A stretch of DNA of 64,000 nt from Candidatus Pelagibacter sp. (GTDB lineage Bacteria; Pseudomonadota; Alphaproteobacteria; Pelagibacterales; Pelagibacteraceae). The stretch covers positions 1 through 64,000 of the forward strand of contig NZIO01000048.1 in the NCBI GenBank assembly GCA_002689925.1, given 5' to 3'. Below the pieces are notes generated by a model. It made no database searches, was not told the DNA's origin, and was given only the letters and a program-made list of their open reading frames with translations. Below are positions 63,354-64,000 of this stretch, one piece after another (within the stretch, counting starts at the first letter, position 1; every line of letters starts with the position of its first letter). Both the position numbers and the translations under genes were made by a program.

Positions 63354-63857
63354 ATGATTAAAAAAAATAATTATAATTACACAGAGCTCATTGAATGTGC
63401 AGAAGGTAAGATGTTTGGGCCTGGCAATGCTAAACTTCCGTCCCCTCCAATGTTAATGTTTGATAAAATCACTAATATAGACTCAATATCTGGAAAGTAT
63501 AAAAAAGGTAAAATAAATGCTGAGCTGGAGATTAAACCAGAGTTATGGTTTTTTGAATGTCATTTTAAAGAAGACCCTGTGATGCCAGGATGTCTTGGTT
63601 TAGATGCTATGTGGCAACTAGTAGGTTTCTTTTTAGGTTGGACAGGTGAGCCTGGAAAAGGAAGAGCCCTTGGTGTAAACTCTGTGAAATTTACAGGTGA
63701 AGTTTTGAAGAAAAATAAAAAAGCTGTTTATGAAATTGATATAAAAAGAATTTTAAAAAAAGAAGGTGCCACAGTAGGCCTAGCTGATGGAAAGTTATTA
63801 GCTGATGATAAATTAATATATGAAGCTGAAAATTTAAAAGTGGGATTATTTAAATAA
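63354..63857 (+). CDS. fabA: 3-hydroxydecanoyl-ACP dehydratase/isomerase
   Basis: 167 residues. The catalytic histidine and aspartate are in FFECHFKEDPVMPGCLGLDAMWQL, split here as FECHF and MPGCLGLDAMWQ. LGVNSVKFTGEVL supplies the hot-dog strand. The enzyme dehydrates 3-hydroxydecanoyl-ACP and isomerises the product to the cis-3 isomer, starting anaerobic-type unsaturated fatty acid synthesis. The TAA stop overlaps the fabB ATG (TAATG). No clear Shine-Dalgarno sequence is seen before the ATG. Confidence 0.95.
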   Translation: MIKKNNYNYTELIECAEGKMFGPGNAKLPSPPMLMFDKITNIDSISGKYKKGKINAELEIKPELWFFECHFKEDPVMPGCLGLDAMWQLVGFFLGWTGEPGKGRALGVNSVKFTGEVLKKNKKAVYEIDIKRILKKEGATVGLADGKLLADDKLIYEAENLKVGLFK

Positions 63858-64000
63858 TGAAAAGGGTTGTAATAACTGGAATTGGGATTGTATCATGCTT
63901 GGGTAATAATCAAAAAGAGGTAATGGAATCATTACTAAACTCAAAATCTGGAATTTCTTTTTGTGAAGAATATAAGGAATATAATCTAAAAAGTCATATA
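63857..64000 (+). CDS. fabB: 3-oxoacyl-ACP synthase I, N-terminal part (partial)
   Basis: The first 48 codons are visible before the window ends. MKRVVITGIGIVSCLGNN is the canonical beginning of KAS I/II condensing enzymes, and the following KEVMESLLNSKSGI matches the family. Position directly behind fabA, with a one-base overlap, identifies FabB rather than FabF. FabB elongates the cis-3-decenoyl-ACP made by FabA. Confidence 0.9.
   Translation, partial: MKRVVITGIGIVSCLGNNQKEVMESLLNSKSGISFCEEYKEYNLKSHI

Overview
The window is chromosomal DNA of a streamlined, strongly A+T-rich alphaproteobacterium. It most likely belongs to the SAR11 clade (Pelagibacterales), judged from codon bias towards Lys/Asn/Ile, tiny intergenic gaps, frequent 4-14 nt gene overlaps, and alphaproteobacterial synteny: ubiB-ubiE-mutM-rpsT-dnaA, chvI-chvG-ahcY-tsaE-amgK-murU, irr-fabA-fabB and RegA/RegB. 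I recognise no tRNA, rRNA, CRISPR array, insertion sequence or phage gene. Nearly every base is coding.

Layout. 1-2128: tail of a probable lipid kinase, a small membrane protein, an NDUFA9-like SDR protein and an RNase D-type exonuclease. 2134-9162: one long + strand run with kdsD-lptC-lptB (LPS), aroA-cmk-rpsA-ihfB and pyrF. 9175-13355: trpB-trpA-accD-folC, all present in order but each with altered active-site or binding motifs. 13352-20161: - strand genes for thioredoxin, exonuclease I, RmuC, an extraordinary lysine-rich coiled-coil protein, a Cfa-type methyltransferase, a DapA-family aldolase and a membrane J-domain protein. 20180-27469: prolyl oligopeptidase, Hsp20, lipoprotein, purine permease plus phosphoribosyltransferase, DUF1330, AlkA, DMT transporter and MsrA. 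27471-34054: sulfurtransferase, a two-gene RND pump with a hairpin-less adaptor, SLT lipoprotein, VanZ-like protein and phosphoglycerate mutase. 34051-42592 (- strand): murU-amgK-tsaE, ahcY, ChvGI two-component system and polA. 42639-49310: ABC ATPase, bioY, then a + strand polyamine operon (decarboxylase, deoxyhypusine-synthase-like, agmatinase-like) lying between regA and regB. 49316-55506: gyrB, dnaN, dnaA, rpsT and mutM (- strand). 55560-60299: ubiE, ubiB, coaBC, a ThiF/MoeB protein and an SH3 protein. 60296-64000: DUF3501, CCG iron-sulfur protein, rubrerythrin, Irr, fabA and the start of fabB.

Themes. Envelope biogenesis and recycling (kdsD, lptCB, murU/amgK, SLT, Cfa, fabAB) and chromosome maintenance (dnaA, dnaN, gyrB, polA, sbcB, rmuC, mutM, alkA) dominate. 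Redox and iron control is carried by RegA/RegB, Irr, rubrerythrin and MsrA. Several operons lack an expected member: trpF between pyrF and trpB, lptA between lptC and lptB, recF between dnaN and gyrB, and hprK/PTS genes between chvG and ahcY.

The best candidates for new biology are the divergent trpB-trpA-accD-folC block, the deoxyhypusine-synthase homologue in the polyamine operon, the RND adaptor without an alpha-hairpin, and the lysine-rich protein at 16222-17499. These rest on reading motifs by eye. No alignments or database searches were run.
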